DNA from: Mycobacterium sp. 3519A
Lineage (GTDB): Bacteria; Actinomycetota; Actinomycetes; Mycobacteriales; Mycobacteriaceae
DNA length: 64,000 bases
NCBI RefSeq assembly: GCF_900240945.1
Contig: NZ_OESG01000012.1
Span: forward strand, 992,001 to 1,056,000
Direction of reading: 5' to 3'
The notes under the pieces were generated by a model. That model was not told the DNA's origin, did not search any database, and saw only the letters and a program-made list of their open reading frames with translations. The position numbers and the translations under genes were made by a program. Positions 33,110 through 42,395 of the stretch are shown piece after piece (position 1 is the stretch's first letter; every line of letters starts with the position of its first letter).

Positions 33110-34164
33110 GCCGAAACTGTAGACCAGCGCGGAAAGCACCGTTTGTCGATCCGGCAGTGCACACCCTGACGCTGGTCGACCACCTGTGTGACGGTGAAAT
33201 CGGCGGCCACCGACAGGAACGAGTAGGCGTCGGGCCGCGAAAGTCCGAAATGGGATTGCAGGATGCTGTGTGTCCGCAGGGCGGCGGCCTTCATCGCCTC
33301 ATCCAGCGAGTCGCCGAACCCGTGCACCAACAACTCGGTCGCGGTTTCCAGCACCGGCACGGTGAAGGGCAGGTCACGGCGAATCGTCAAGCGCAGCAAC
33401 CCATTCAGCGACGCCTCCAGCGCCGTCCCGCTGATCTCACCGTCGCCCTGGGAGACGTGCGGATCGCCTACCGACAGCAGGGCCCCGGCCACCTGCACCG
33501 GGTAGTACATCGTCCCGCCCGCCCCGATGCGCCAGTTATCGACGTTGCCGCCGTGATCCCCCGGCGGTACCGACGACACCCGCTCGGGGGCGGCCGGTGC
33601 GACGCCCATGGTGCCGAAGTGCGGCCGCAGGGGCACGACCACGCCGGGCAGCGCGGGCTGACGAGCGTCGTTATCGGGGCTGACGATCGTGCCGGGCTCG
33701 TTGGCCAGTGGCGTCGCGGTCCAGTCGTAGCCGAACACCGCCCGGCCGACACCGGCGGCGACGTCGAGTTCGTAGACGGTGACACGTTCGACCGGCATCT
33801 CGTCGTATAGGAAGCCCCAGTGGGCCGCGAGGTTCGACCCGTACGGCAGCCGGGGCGTGGCCTGCAGGATGTCGACCTGCAGCACGTCACCGGGGCGGGC
33901 GCCGTCGACGGCGATCGGGCCGGTCAGCAGGTGGGGTCCCGGGCCGCGGTCGATCACGCGGTCGAAGACCTCGGCGATGCCCGCGTCCATCAGCAGATCG
34001 GGTGCATCGCCGGCGTGATTGGTCAGCGTCTCGATGGCCACCAGATCGCCCGGCGCGACGGTGAGCACCGGTTCCAGCCGGGGGTCGAAGTAGCCCCAGT
34101 GCACCGTCGACGGCGTCGCGGGCAACCGGTGAACGGTGGTGGAGGCGGCGGGGCTGAGCACCAT
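33106..34164 (-). CDS. Acetamidase/formamidase family protein
   Basis: 352 aa. Family signatures: VHWGYFDPRLEPVLTVAPGDLVAIET, TGPIAVDGARPGDVLQVDIL, GGNVDNWRIGAGGTMYYPVQVAGALLSVGDPHVSQGDGEISGTALE (metal site region) and a late YSFLSVAADFTVTQVVD. The enzymes hydrolyse short aliphatic amides to acid and ammonia. Located two kilobases from the nitrile hydratase operon on the opposite strand, it could complete a nitrile to acid route. Promoter region 34165-34352 holds nothing else I could recognise. Confidence 0.92.
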   Translation of the reverse strand: MVLSPAASTTVHRLPATPSTVHWGYFDPRLEPVLTVAPGDLVAIETLTNHAGDAPDLLMDAGIAEVFDRVIDRGPGPHLLTGPIAVDGARPGDVLQVDILQATPRLPYGSNLAAHWGFLYDEMPVERVTVYELDVAAGVGRAVFGYDWTATPLANEPGTIVSPDNDARQPALPGVVVPLRPHFGTMGVAPAAPERVSSVPPGDHGGNVDNWRIGAGGTMYYPVQVAGALLSVGDPHVSQGDGEISGTALEASLNGLLRLTIRRDLPFTVPVLETATELLVHGFGDSLDEAMKAAALRTHSILQSHFGLSRPDAYSFLSVAADFTVTQVVDQRQGVHCRIDKRCFPRWSTVSA

Positions 34165-34352
34165 CGGACGATCATGTCAGCGATCAGCGATGGCGTCCTG
34201 TCGAGAGGCACACCCGTCAACAGGTTTGTTACTGCCAAACGTCAATCAAATTCTGCCAATGGAATTAAACCTGTGATCTTGACAGTTGAAGTGTTCAGCT
34301 GCAGCGAACCGACACAAGTGAAGAAGCACCAAAAGATGAGGGCACAATCACA

Positions 34353-34649
34353 ATGAGGAAGCTCGGATTAACCGTAATCGCGGGCGCTTTGACCGCCGCA
34401 ACTCTTGGCCTGGCCGCACCGGCCGGCGCGGCGCCGACAGGCCCCGGCAGCGCCCAGGACACCATCAACAAATTGCAGGCCGACGGCTACAACGTGATCG
34501 TCAACCGGGTGGGTGGAACCCCGCTCGATCAGGCCACCGTGATCGCGGTGCGGCCCGGTCAGACCTACAGCCGCACTGATTCCGGAACCCCCGGTGACAG
34601 TCTCGAAACGACCATCACCGGTAAGACGGTCTACGTCGACGTGAGGTAG
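34353..34649 (+). CDS. Small secreted mycobacterial protein
   Basis: 98 aa. Sec signal MRKLGLTVIAGALTAATLGLAAPAGA with an AxA-type site, leaving a mature domain of about 70 residues: TINKLQADGYNVIVNRVGGTPLDQATVIAVRPGQTYSRTD. This small alpha/beta protein type (helix then strands, PASTA-like in feel) is frequent in mycobacterial secretomes, with no assigned role. A strong hairpin terminator follows the stop. Confidence 0.8.
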   Translation: MRKLGLTVIAGALTAATLGLAAPAGAAPTGPGSAQDTINKLQADGYNVIVNRVGGTPLDQATVIAVRPGQTYSRTDSGTPGDSLETTITGKTVYVDVR

Positions 34650-34663
34650 ATCGCCCAAAACGC

Positions 34664-34692
34664 AAGGGGCACCCCCACAAGGGGTGCCCCTT
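34664..34692 (+). terminator. Strong intrinsic terminator
   Basis: Perfect 12-base arms (AAGGGGCACCCC at 34664-34675 and its complement at 34681-34692) around a CACAA loop, followed by CGTTATTT. Fifteen bases after the secreted protein's stop. The arms begin with AA and end with TT, so it can also serve the opposite strand, where the MmpS-like gene's stop lies at 34740. Confidence 0.88.
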
Positions 34693-34739
34693 CGTTATTT
34701 CGGGCGTTCGAATGTCGCGTCGGTCGTGGCTCGCTTGTC

Positions 34740-35144
34740 CTACCACTCGCGGATCGAGCAGAGCGCACCTTTGGAGCCGTCGTCCGAGTCGACCAGAACT
34801 CCGTCGACTTCCAGTTGGCAATGAAACACCGCCTGCGTCGGACCGCTGGTAGCCGCGACCATCGCCCACTGATCCGGATCGGCAAGGACGACATCAAGTA
34901 CCCACGCCTTTTGCGGGCCGATGTCGGCCTGCACCTTCGGGCTGAAGACGTATGGGTTGTGACTGTAGTCGGCCCAAGTCGGTGGATCAGTATCGCGGTA
35001 GTAGATGTCGGCAAGCACCGGGTTTTGCGCGGAGACTGTGTATCTCACGCGATGACGAACAGTTTCGTCGGCCTGCGCCTGGGCTGCGGTGGACACAGCT
35101 GCTATCACTGCGAGGGCCACCGCACGGACGCCGTTTCTACTCAT
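34740..35144 (-). CDS. MmpS-like secreted protein
   Basis: 134 aa from ATG 35144. Signal peptide (VRAVALAVIAAVSTAAQAQA), then VRYTVSAQNPVLADIYYRDTDPPTW, KAWVLDVVLADPDQWAMVAATS and AVFHCQLEVDGVLVDSDDGSKGALCSI. The two-sheet pattern with C-x-L-x-V-D-G and a final Cys is that of the MmpS periplasmic fold. No mmpL gene is nearby, so it is an orphan. Start overlaps the end of the upstream secreted protein gene by eight bases. Confidence 0.72.
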   Translation of the reverse strand: MSRNGVRAVALAVIAAVSTAAQAQADETVRHRVRYTVSAQNPVLADIYYRDTDPPTWADYSHNPYVFSPKVQADIGPQKAWVLDVVLADPDQWAMVAATSGPTQAVFHCQLEVDGVLVDSDDGSKGALCSIREW

Positions 35145-35517
35145 CGCCCCTGACCCATCTGCTGGCGCCCCCGGCGGACACGCAACTGAGGAACAGGCCG
35201 TCCGGCGCCTGCGCAACACCGTTCTCGTAGCCGGCGCAAGACGAGTTCTCCTCCTTGACGCCCCACATTGACGGCGAGCGAAAATATCTGGGTTCGTAGC
35301 GGCGTGGTGATCCGCAAAACACCAGCCTGCCCCACGAGGTGGTACCGAACACATAGTGCGAGGTGTCGTTACACGGTGCACCGAGGACGACGCCCGGAGT
35401 CAAACCGGGAGCGCACGATGGGTCGTCGCACGCGGCCGTGTCTGCCGAAGCTGCCGCTGGTTGTATCAGGCTGGCGGCGAGCAGGCCAACAGCAATTGCC
35501 CGGGTTTCTCGCATCAT
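35137..35517 (-). CDS. Small secreted protein, cysteine-rich
   Basis: 126 aa from ATG 35517 (an ATG three bases downstream and one at 35535 are alternatives). Signal peptide RETRAIAVGLLAASLIQPAAASA; the mature part has about six Cys (TAACDDPSCAPG, GAPCNDTSHYVFG, LVFCGSPRRYEPRYF, NSSCAGYENG, LFLSCVSAGG), suggesting several disulfides. No family was recognised. Translationally linked to the MmpS-like gene. Resembles mycobacterial secreted proteins of unknown role. Confidence 0.7.
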   Translation of the reverse strand: MMRETRAIAVGLLAASLIQPAAASADTAACDDPSCAPGLTPGVVLGAPCNDTSHYVFGTTSWGRLVFCGSPRRYEPRYFRSPSMWGVKEENSSCAGYENGVAQAPDGLFLSCVSAGGASRWVRGDE

Positions 35518-35612
35518 CTCACTCTCGCAGGACATTTCAGTGCTTCTATGCGCTGTCCCGCTCAGTGGGCAATGCGCCAACCAGTGCAGTTCGGCGACTC
35601 TAGCGTCGGCAG

Positions 35613-36122
35613 ATGCGCTTATCCGGAGTTGTCGTGTGCGCCGTCGCTGCGCTCGCGGCCACGACAATCCCCTTGCAGGCTCACGCCTCCGATGACGACT
35701 GGGGCCTCAACGGCAGTTATCTCGCCACATCGAACGGCGAATGGGCGAAAACCAATGAGCGATTCCAGGACGAGGCGAGCATCCGCAGCACATGGACGAT
35801 CACCACACAATGCAGCTACCCCACAGAGTGCACCGGGACAGTGTCCAGCGACTTCGGCTGGAGTGCACCGATTTACCAGACGGGTGGCGTCTGGTACGTC
35901 AAACGAATGGTGGACAACTGGGAGCCCTGTCCTGACGGCACCGCAGCGTCCGGGTTGCAGGTGTTCCGATTCGCCCCGACGACACCGGACGGCAGCCAGA
36001 TCGACCCGACGGCCACGACATTGGTAGGCGAAGACCAAACGACGGGGCAGGGTGGCGCCTGCGGCATCAACAAACCACTCTTCATCAACATGCCGTTCAA
36101 GCTCGTCAAGATGGGTTCCTGA
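35613..36122 (+). CDS. Secreted mycobacterial protein of unknown function
   Basis: 169 aa. Signal peptide MRLSGVVVCAVAALAATTIPLQAHA, then a beta-rich domain: DWGLNGSYLATSNGEWAKTNERF, STWTITTQCSYPTECTGTVSSDFGWSAP and WYVKRMVDNWEPCPDGTAASGLQVFRF. Four Cys in two C-x-n-C sets probably pair. Closely similar proteins occur in many copies in mycobacterial secretomes; function unknown. Divergent from the cysteine-rich protein and convergent with mceF across a GC hairpin. Confidence 0.75.
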   Translation: MRLSGVVVCAVAALAATTIPLQAHASDDDWGLNGSYLATSNGEWAKTNERFQDEASIRSTWTITTQCSYPTECTGTVSSDFGWSAPIYQTGGVWYVKRMVDNWEPCPDGTAASGLQVFRFAPTTPDGSQIDPTATTLVGEDQTTGQGGACGINKPLFINMPFKLVKMGS

Positions 36123-36139
36123 GCGCGCGCGGCGCGCTC
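36121..36139. terminator. GC-rich hairpin between convergent genes
   Basis: Eight-base arms GAGCGCGC (36121-36128) and GCGCGCTC (36132-36139) with a three-base loop sit between the stop of the secreted protein gene (36120-36122) and the stop of mceF (36144-36142). No U-tract. A bidirectional mycobacterial terminator is the likely role. Confidence 0.6.
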
Positions 36140-36141
36140 GC

Positions 36142-37668
36142 TCACTTGGGCAGGAGATCCTCCCACGACCGTGTCCCGGCGGGCGTCACGAGATCGGACT
36201 GGCGGTACACGTTCCCGTCGGGAGTTGCGTACTGACCTGTTTGTGGGTCATACGTCGCGAACGCGACCGACGGACCCGCAGATCCATTGGTAGAGAACGC
36301 ACTCGGTGCAGTGGCCGCGGCCGGCTCTTGGGGCGGAGCCGACGGCGGCAGCGGGGTGCCTTCCACCGGCCCGTGGATCTGATCGTCGAAGTCCACCCGG
36401 TCGTCGGGCGGAATACCCTGCGCGATCAGATTGGGATCGATCGGATACGGGCCGAGCACATGCTGTCGCATCGCCAACGGTTCGAATGGCTGGTCGCTGT
36501 CGCAGATTTCGACAGTCGGCGCGCGCTTACCCGGCTTTCCCATGCACGGATAGTTGCGTGCACCGCGAACACCGATGGGCGAATCCTGGGGGAGCTTGCA
36601 GTACAGGCCATCAGGGGTGTCTATGTCCGACAGGTCGGCGGGTGACCGCCACGACGATGGCGGCAGGAAGCCGACCGTGCAAGCCGGCGGATCATTCATC
36701 GACATGGTGAAGTCCCCCATCGCCATACCGGTCGGGTTGTTCCTGGCCACACCAACTGTCTGCGTCGCGGCGACGTACGGCGGTAACAGCACGAGGAGTT
36801 GTTCCAGCGAAGCGTGGTAGGTGACGCCCACCCGACCGATGGTCGTCAAGTTGGCCAGCAGTACCGGCAAAGTGGGCTTGACCTGGGCCATCAACCGCGA
36901 AGCCTCGTCGGCCGCCGCCGGCCCGTTGTCCAGCAGGGTCCGCACCTGCGGATCGTTCGTCACTGCCTGCTCGGTGATCCCCGCCAGGCTGCGCGCCCAG
37001 GTGCGAATCTGGTCGGCGGACGCCTGCTGCCCTTCGAGGAGCGGCCTGCTGTCCTCGATGAGTGACCGCGACTGATCGCCGACGCCGTTCACATCACCGA
37101 TCAGCGTCGACGACGAATCGATCAGCGATCCGATGTCGAACCCAGACCCGTTGAGTCCCTTGAACGATTCGTCGAGCAGTGTGCTGATCTTTTCCTTCGG
37201 GACGCTGTCGATCAGGGCACTGACCTGATCGAGCATCGGGCCGACGGCCTGCGGGATCGACGTGTTCTCCTTGGGAATCACCGAACCGTCTCGCAGGTAG
37301 CTACCGGACGTGCCGTCCCCGGTGTTCCTGGGTCGCAAATCCACATACTGCTCCCCGACCGCGGACACACTTCGGACGTCGGCCTGCACATCGGCAGGGA
37401 TATTGCGGGACGTGCCCAGCGACAATGTTGCGACCGCGCCATCGCGGGTGGGGCTCACGTCGGTGACCTTGCCGATCTCCACACCGCGGTATGTCACGTT
37501 GGAAAACCGGTAAAGCCCGCCAGTGCCCGGTAATTCGAGCTTCACCGTCATGCGGCCGATGCCGAGCAGAGTGGGGGCCTGAATGTAGACCATGATCATC
37601 ACGAATACCCCGATGACCGAGGCAACGGTGAAGATGATCAGCTGGTTTCGGACGAAACGGGTGAGCAT
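36142..37668 (-). CDS. mceF: Mce family protein MceF
   Basis: 508 aa, last gene of the mce operon. N-terminal membrane helix (LIIFTVASVIGVFVMIMVYI), Mce/MlaD domain (MTVKLELPGTGGLYRFSNVTYRGVEIGKVTDVSPTRDGA), then a long helical region forming the channel and a C-terminal Pro/Ala/Gly-rich tail (PPSAPPQEPAAATAPSAF). The last position and LLGIGRMTVKLELP start are typical of the F subunit. Six Mce proteins assemble as a heterohexameric lipid tunnel across the periplasm. One-base overlap with mceE. Confidence 0.93.
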   Translation of the reverse strand: MLTRFVRNQLIIFTVASVIGVFVMIMVYIQAPTLLGIGRMTVKLELPGTGGLYRFSNVTYRGVEIGKVTDVSPTRDGAVATLSLGTSRNIPADVQADVRSVSAVGEQYVDLRPRNTGDGTSGSYLRDGSVIPKENTSIPQAVGPMLDQVSALIDSVPKEKISTLLDESFKGLNGSGFDIGSLIDSSSTLIGDVNGVGDQSRSLIEDSRPLLEGQQASADQIRTWARSLAGITEQAVTNDPQVRTLLDNGPAAADEASRLMAQVKPTLPVLLANLTTIGRVGVTYHASLEQLLVLLPPYVAATQTVGVARNNPTGMAMGDFTMSMNDPPACTVGFLPPSSWRSPADLSDIDTPDGLYCKLPQDSPIGVRGARNYPCMGKPGKRAPTVEICDSDQPFEPLAMRQHVLGPYPIDPNLIAQGIPPDDRVDFDDQIHGPVEGTPLPPSAPPQEPAAATAPSAFSTNGSAGPSVAFATYDPQTGQYATPDGNVYRQSDLVTPAGTRSWEDLLPK

Positions 37669-38840
37669 CAGCCGCCTCCCTCGCTCGCCGGGTCGTCCGT
37701 CAGCGGCGGCAGATCCGCGACCTCAGGCGGTGTCGGCGTGACGGGCGCCTTGAGCGGATCGAACGTGTAGGTGGAGTACCAGGGATCCCCGGGCGCGGGT
37801 GTCAAAGGCGCGCCTTCCTGCCCCCACCGCGTGCCGAGGAACAATCCGCGTTTCAGCCGCGGGACCGTGAAATCGAAGACGATGAATTGGTTCATGTAGT
37901 CACCCCTGATCGCCCGGTCGATGAAGCTCTGCGTGTAGGGAAACGTCGGTGCGTAACCGATAACGGTTCCCAGATCGGGTCCGACATCGGCGAGCGCGCG
38001 CAGGGTCGGCTCCAGATTCTTCAGGTTGCGGACCAGGTCGGCCTGGGTGTCGTTGATCAAGCCGGTTGCGGTGTCACTGAATTCCCCGAGCTTCTGCAGG
38101 GCTGTGGTGATCCGGGGCCGCTCTCGGGTCAGCACCTCCAACGCGGACGGAATCCTGTGCAGCGCAGCTGTGATGACATCGCGTTGTCCAGCGAAAGTCG
38201 CGGACAACCGGTTGAGCGCAGAGATGGACGCGTTGATCTGGTCGCGCTGGGAGTCAAGCATGCCGACGAAATCATTGAGCCGCCTGAGCAAATCGCGGAT
38301 CTGGTCTTCTCTGCCGTTGAGTGCCGCGTTGAACTCTCTGAGGATGTCACCGGCTTGGCCCAGTCCTCCACCGTTGACGACGACCGACAGCGACGACAGC
38401 GTCTGCTCGGTGGACGGATAGGACGACGACTTGCCGAGTCCGATGGTCGCGCCCGGGTCAAGTCTGCCGCTCGGAGGTTGGCCGACCGGCGGATCCAGTG
38501 TCAGGTGCATCGAGCCAAGGAGGCTGGTCTGCCCGACCGTGGCGACCGCGTTCGCGGCCACCGCCACATCAGGCTTCACCGATACCTCGACGTCGGCGTG
38601 CCAGTCCCGCACCGTCATCTTTCGGACGGTGCCGACCACGACGTCGCCGATCATGACAGGCGAATTGGGTTCCAGCGTACCGACATTGGCCACCTCCACG
38701 TGATAGGAGGTGCCATCGCGCCCGCTGCCCACCGTGCCGGGCAACGGCAACGAATTCAGTCCGTTGAATCCGCAACCGGACGCGGTGAGCACCGCACACG
38801 ACACCGCCGCGAATCGACATTGCCAACGCCGGATGCTCAT
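37668..38840 (-). CDS. mceE: Mce family lipoprotein MceE (LprK/LprN type)
   Basis: 390 aa. Lipoprotein signal with lipobox LTASGC (C23), the feature that identifies the E subunit, followed by GFNGLNSLPLPGTVGSG, the Mce domain (YHVEVANVGTLEPNSPVMIGDVVVGTV) and a helical domain. Its lipid anchor would sit on the periplasmic side. The tail is Pro-rich. Overlaps mceD by four bases. Confidence 0.94.
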   Translation of the reverse strand: MSIRRWQCRFAAVSCAVLTASGCGFNGLNSLPLPGTVGSGRDGTSYHVEVANVGTLEPNSPVMIGDVVVGTVRKMTVRDWHADVEVSVKPDVAVAANAVATVGQTSLLGSMHLTLDPPVGQPPSGRLDPGATIGLGKSSSYPSTEQTLSSLSVVVNGGGLGQAGDILREFNAALNGREDQIRDLLRRLNDFVGMLDSQRDQINASISALNRLSATFAGQRDVITAALHRIPSALEVLTRERPRITTALQKLGEFSDTATGLINDTQADLVRNLKNLEPTLRALADVGPDLGTVIGYAPTFPYTQSFIDRAIRGDYMNQFIVFDFTVPRLKRGLFLGTRWGQEGAPLTPAPGDPWYSTYTFDPLKAPVTPTPPEVADLPPLTDDPASEGGG

Positions 38841-40291
38841 GCTGGCGGTGTCCCTTCGGGCGGCGCGGGTGGCGCGGGTTGCGCGGCCTCTGCCGGAAGC
38901 ATCATGTCCTGCAGGTTTGCCGGCGTCGATGGAGCAGGAATCGGCGCACCGGGGTACAGGGCCGCTGTCGGATTGGCTGGCAAACCGCCGGGCGCATCGA
39001 GTCCGGGGGCAATCGGCGGTCCATTCGGCGCTGGCGGCGGCGCGACGTCGCCGGTGCCGGTATAGGCTGAGACCGCCGGATCAGCGAGAGTCCCTGGCGC
39101 GCTTGCCCCTTCGCCGCCGGGTGCCAGTTTCGGATCCGAATAGATCAGGTTCTGCGGACTCGGCGACTTCGCCAGGTACGCGTTGAACGGCATCGGCAGG
39201 TAGTTGAAGTTGAGCAAGCGCAGCGCCGGGCCGAGGTACTGTGCGCAGAGCTTGGCGGTCTCGGCGCTGGTGGCGTTCTGCAGAGCGCCGATCGATGAGC
39301 AGACCAGTTGCACCGGGTTGGCGAAGTTACTCATGGCGAATCCACCGAGCATGGTTCCGGTGTCGGGGTTGTAGATGTTGTAGCCATTGCCGATGGCGTT
39401 GGGCGCGACGTGCAACACGTTCTCGAGCTTGAGGCGGTTGTCCGCGAGGTTCTGTGTCACGTCCGCAAGCCGCTGAATCTGCTCGGCGGTGGCATCCCGG
39501 CTCCCCGCGATGAAGCGCTTCACCTCGCCGACGGCCTCCGACAGGTTGGTCAGCGCCGCATCCATATCCGACCTGCTGGCGTCTACCACGCTGCTCACCG
39601 TGGCGAGACGATCCTGGAACTGCACAATCTGGGTATTGCTGTCCCGCAATGCGGTAACGAAGATCTGCAGATTCTTGATGATGTCGGCGATGTTTCCGCT
39701 GCCGTCGGCAAGGATTCTGCCAACACTGGACAACTGGGAGATCGTCTGACGCAGCTTGTCCCCGTTACCGTCCATCGCGTTGGCCGCACTGTCGATGATG
39801 CGAGCGACGGAGGTCGTCGACAGTTCGCCCGTCGGGCCGAGTTCCGTTGCAAGGCGCATCAATTGGGCCTTGACTTCATCCCATTCCACCGGAACAGCGG
39901 TGCGATCCAGCCCGATGACGGCCCCATCGGCCATCAACGGACCCCTCGAGACCGCAGAATCGTAGGCGGGTGTGAGTTGCAGATAACGCGCCGCCACCAG
40001 GTTCTGCGCGACGATCACCGCCTTCGCATCGGCGGGAATCGGCACGTCGTTGTCGACTGTGAACGTCATCTTCGCCTGAGACTCGCCGGGTTCGATGGAC
40101 GTGATGGTGCCCACCTTGACCCCCGAGATGCGAACCTCGTCGCCGGGATAAATCGACGTCGCGGAGGTGAAATAGGCGGTGATCGTTTTCGGGGCGAAGT
40201 AGGTTTGACGGACAATCAACGCCGTTCCCGACACCAAAAGCACCACCAGCACAACCAGCAGTGCCGCGGAACGCTGCTTCCGGCGGGTCAT
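38837..40291 (-). CDS. mceD: Mce family protein MceD
   Basis: 484 aa. Membrane helix (SAALLVVLVVLLVSGTALIV), Mce domain (KTITAYFTSATSIYPGDEVRISGVKVGTITSIEPG; ARYLQLTPAYDSA) and a long coiled helical part. C-terminal 90 residues are Pro/Gly/Ala-rich, as usual for MceD. Overlaps mceC by four bases. Confidence 0.93.
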   Translation of the reverse strand: MTRRKQRSAALLVVLVVLLVSGTALIVRQTYFAPKTITAYFTSATSIYPGDEVRISGVKVGTITSIEPGESQAKMTFTVDNDVPIPADAKAVIVAQNLVAARYLQLTPAYDSAVSRGPLMADGAVIGLDRTAVPVEWDEVKAQLMRLATELGPTGELSTTSVARIIDSAANAMDGNGDKLRQTISQLSSVGRILADGSGNIADIIKNLQIFVTALRDSNTQIVQFQDRLATVSSVVDASRSDMDAALTNLSEAVGEVKRFIAGSRDATAEQIQRLADVTQNLADNRLKLENVLHVAPNAIGNGYNIYNPDTGTMLGGFAMSNFANPVQLVCSSIGALQNATSAETAKLCAQYLGPALRLLNFNYLPMPFNAYLAKSPSPQNLIYSDPKLAPGGEGASAPGTLADPAVSAYTGTGDVAPPPAPNGPPIAPGLDAPGGLPANPTAALYPGAPIPAPSTPANLQDMMLPAEAAQPAPPAPPEGTPPA

Positions 40292-41370
40292 CGTGACCCG
40301 CCAGGAATGCCGTTGTAAGGAAACGGAAACTCAGCACGCGGGCCGGCGTTGTCCGGTGGTTGACCGGCGTCGACTCCGCGCCGGAACCCGAAGATGTAGT
40401 CCAGGAACGGTTGTAGGGATTGTGACGGGATGAGGTTGCCGACAAAGGCGTTGTAGTAGAAGCCGTTGTTGACCGCCTCACCCTGCGTCACTTGGTACTT
40501 GGCGAGGCCCTCGAGGGCCTTGGCGATATTGTCGCGGTTCCGCTGCAGCATCTCCGACACCGAATTCAGCTTCTCCAGCGTCGGCGCCAACGCCTTTTCG
40601 TTGTCGTGCACCATGCCGGTGAGCTGCGCAGCCACCGCCGACGTGTTGGCGAGCAGGTTGACGATCGCATAACGCCGTTGTTGGAGAACACCCATCAAGT
40701 CGTTGGCGTTGAGAATCAGCGCGTTGACTTGCTGGCTCCGTTCGGACAGTATCCCCGTCACGTCGGCCGCGCTCTTGAGTAAGCCGCCGAGTTTCTCGTT
40801 CCTGGCGTTCAGGGACTGCGACAGTCGGGTCATGCCGTCAAAAGTCGGTCCCAGCTGAGGTGACAACCGGTCAATCGTCTCGGCCAAGGTGTCCAGTGCC
40901 TGATTGAGCGATGCGGTGTCCGTTGCCGCCGTGTTCGCCGTGACGTCGCTGACCGCCTCTGTCAGCGAGTACGGCGACGAGGTGTGCGACACCGGAATGA
41001 TGTCGGCCGGCCCCAATGTGCCTGAGCCACTCGGCTCAAGGGTCAGGATCCGCTCGCCGAGCAGTGTCCCTGTCCGGATGTGGGCCGTGGTACTTGATCC
41101 GAGCCGCACGCGCCCGTCGAGTGTGAATGTCACCAGCGCCTTGCCGTTTCTCAGCGACACGTCGGATACGGTGCCCACCTTCACACCGGACACCTTGACG
41201 GCATTGCCTGCGCTCAGACCGCCCGCCTCGGTGAACATCGCTTGGTGTCTGATCGACGTGGCCATCGACCAGAGTTGCTCCGGTCGCAGCCCGACGATGA
41301 TGACGAGCGCGATCAGCACGACGCCGATGAAACCCGCCCGAACGAGTGAAGATCCACGGTATTTCAGCAT
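40288..41370 (-). CDS. mceC: Mce family protein MceC
   Basis: 360 aa from ATG 41370, overlapping the mceB stop. Starts LKYRGSSLVRAGFIGVVLIALVIIVG, Mce domain QAMFTEAGGLSAGNAVKVSGVKVGTVSDVSLRNGKALVTFTLD, then helical domain; ends with the SQSLQPFLDYIFGFRRG segment seen in C subunits. Part of the eight-gene importer operon. Confidence 0.93.
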   Translation of the reverse strand: MLKYRGSSLVRAGFIGVVLIALVIIVGLRPEQLWSMATSIRHQAMFTEAGGLSAGNAVKVSGVKVGTVSDVSLRNGKALVTFTLDGRVRLGSSTTAHIRTGTLLGERILTLEPSGSGTLGPADIIPVSHTSSPYSLTEAVSDVTANTAATDTASLNQALDTLAETIDRLSPQLGPTFDGMTRLSQSLNARNEKLGGLLKSAADVTGILSERSQQVNALILNANDLMGVLQQRRYAIVNLLANTSAVAAQLTGMVHDNEKALAPTLEKLNSVSEMLQRNRDNIAKALEGLAKYQVTQGEAVNNGFYYNAFVGNLIPSQSLQPFLDYIFGFRRGVDAGQPPDNAGPRAEFPFPYNGIPGGSR

Positions 41371-42395
41371 CAGGGTTCTCCACACCTCGCCGTGTTCTGG
41401 ATGATCCACGGGAAGTACGCGGTACGACCCTGAAGGTCGGTGACCCGTACAGAAAGACCGCAGAGGTATTGGTTGAGAAAGCTGCCATAGGCGCCGATCC
41501 GCACCAGCTTGCGGTAGTTCTGGGGCGCCTTCTGAATCGAAATATCAAGCAACGCCTTGTCTTTGTCGAGCAGCGGCGCGACGCGGCTCAACTGGTCGAC
41601 GGTGCCTGCCAGCGGCGGACGAGCTTGGGTGAGCAGGTCCGCCAGTGACGCGGTGCCGTTGTCCAGTGATGCGATGGCGGCGCCGATCGGGTCACGTTCC
41701 TGCGACAGCCCGGTGATGAGTTCCTCGAGACGGTCGACTGCGCCGGAGAATTTGTCGCCGTCCTTGGCGACGGTTGCCACCACCTCATTGAGGTTGTCGA
41801 TCAACTGCTGCACCGTCTGACCGTTGTCCGCCAGGGCGCCGGTGAACGAAGCCGTCCTGCTGAACAACGACTCGACATTGCCGCTCTGCCCCTGCAGTAT
41901 CTGAATGAGAGACCCGGTCAGCGCGTTGACATCCTGCGGATTCAGGCCCTGGATAACGGGCTTCAGTCCGCCCAGAAGTAGGTCGAGATCCAGCGCGGGC
42001 TCGGTGCGGTCACTCGGTATCCGCGTGCCCGGCGGCTGGATTCTCGTCGAGCCTGGACTGTCTACGAGTTCGAGATAGCGGTCACCGACCAGGTTGAGGT
42101 AGCGCACCGCGACCTTGGTGCCGGTGGTCAACTTGACGTTCTGGTCGGCCGCAAAGTTCACCAGCACCGTGTTATCACTTTGCAGTGCAACGTTGTTCAC
42201 CGTACCGACGCGAATGCCGGCAACCCGTACCGAGTCACCGGTCTTCAGGCTCGATACATCGGAGAAGACGGCGGAATATCCATTGGCCGAACCGGTACGG
42301 TACTGGCCGAAGATGGCGAACAGCGCGGCGGTCAGTAACACCATGACGACACCGAATGCGCCGAACTTGACGGCTGGTCTCCAGGAGCCCCTCAC
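41370..42395 (-). CDS. mceB: Mce family protein MceB
   Basis: 341 aa from GTG 42395, overlapping the mceA stop (GTGA); longer in-frame extensions upstream would run inside mceA and are rejected. Membrane helix KFGAFGVVMVLLTAALFAIFG, Mce domain GYSAVFSDVSSLKTGDSVRVAGIRVGTVNNVAL, VRYLNLVGDRYLELV, then helical domain and conserved YLCGLSVRVTDLQGRTAYFPW end. Confidence 0.93.
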   Translation of the reverse strand: MRGSWRPAVKFGAFGVVMVLLTAALFAIFGQYRTGSANGYSAVFSDVSSLKTGDSVRVAGIRVGTVNNVALQSDNTVLVNFAADQNVKLTTGTKVAVRYLNLVGDRYLELVDSPGSTRIQPPGTRIPSDRTEPALDLDLLLGGLKPVIQGLNPQDVNALTGSLIQILQGQSGNVESLFSRTASFTGALADNGQTVQQLIDNLNEVVATVAKDGDKFSGAVDRLEELITGLSQERDPIGAAIASLDNGTASLADLLTQARPPLAGTVDQLSRVAPLLDKDKALLDISIQKAPQNYRKLVRIGAYGSFLNQYLCGLSVRVTDLQGRTAYFPWIIQNTARCGEP

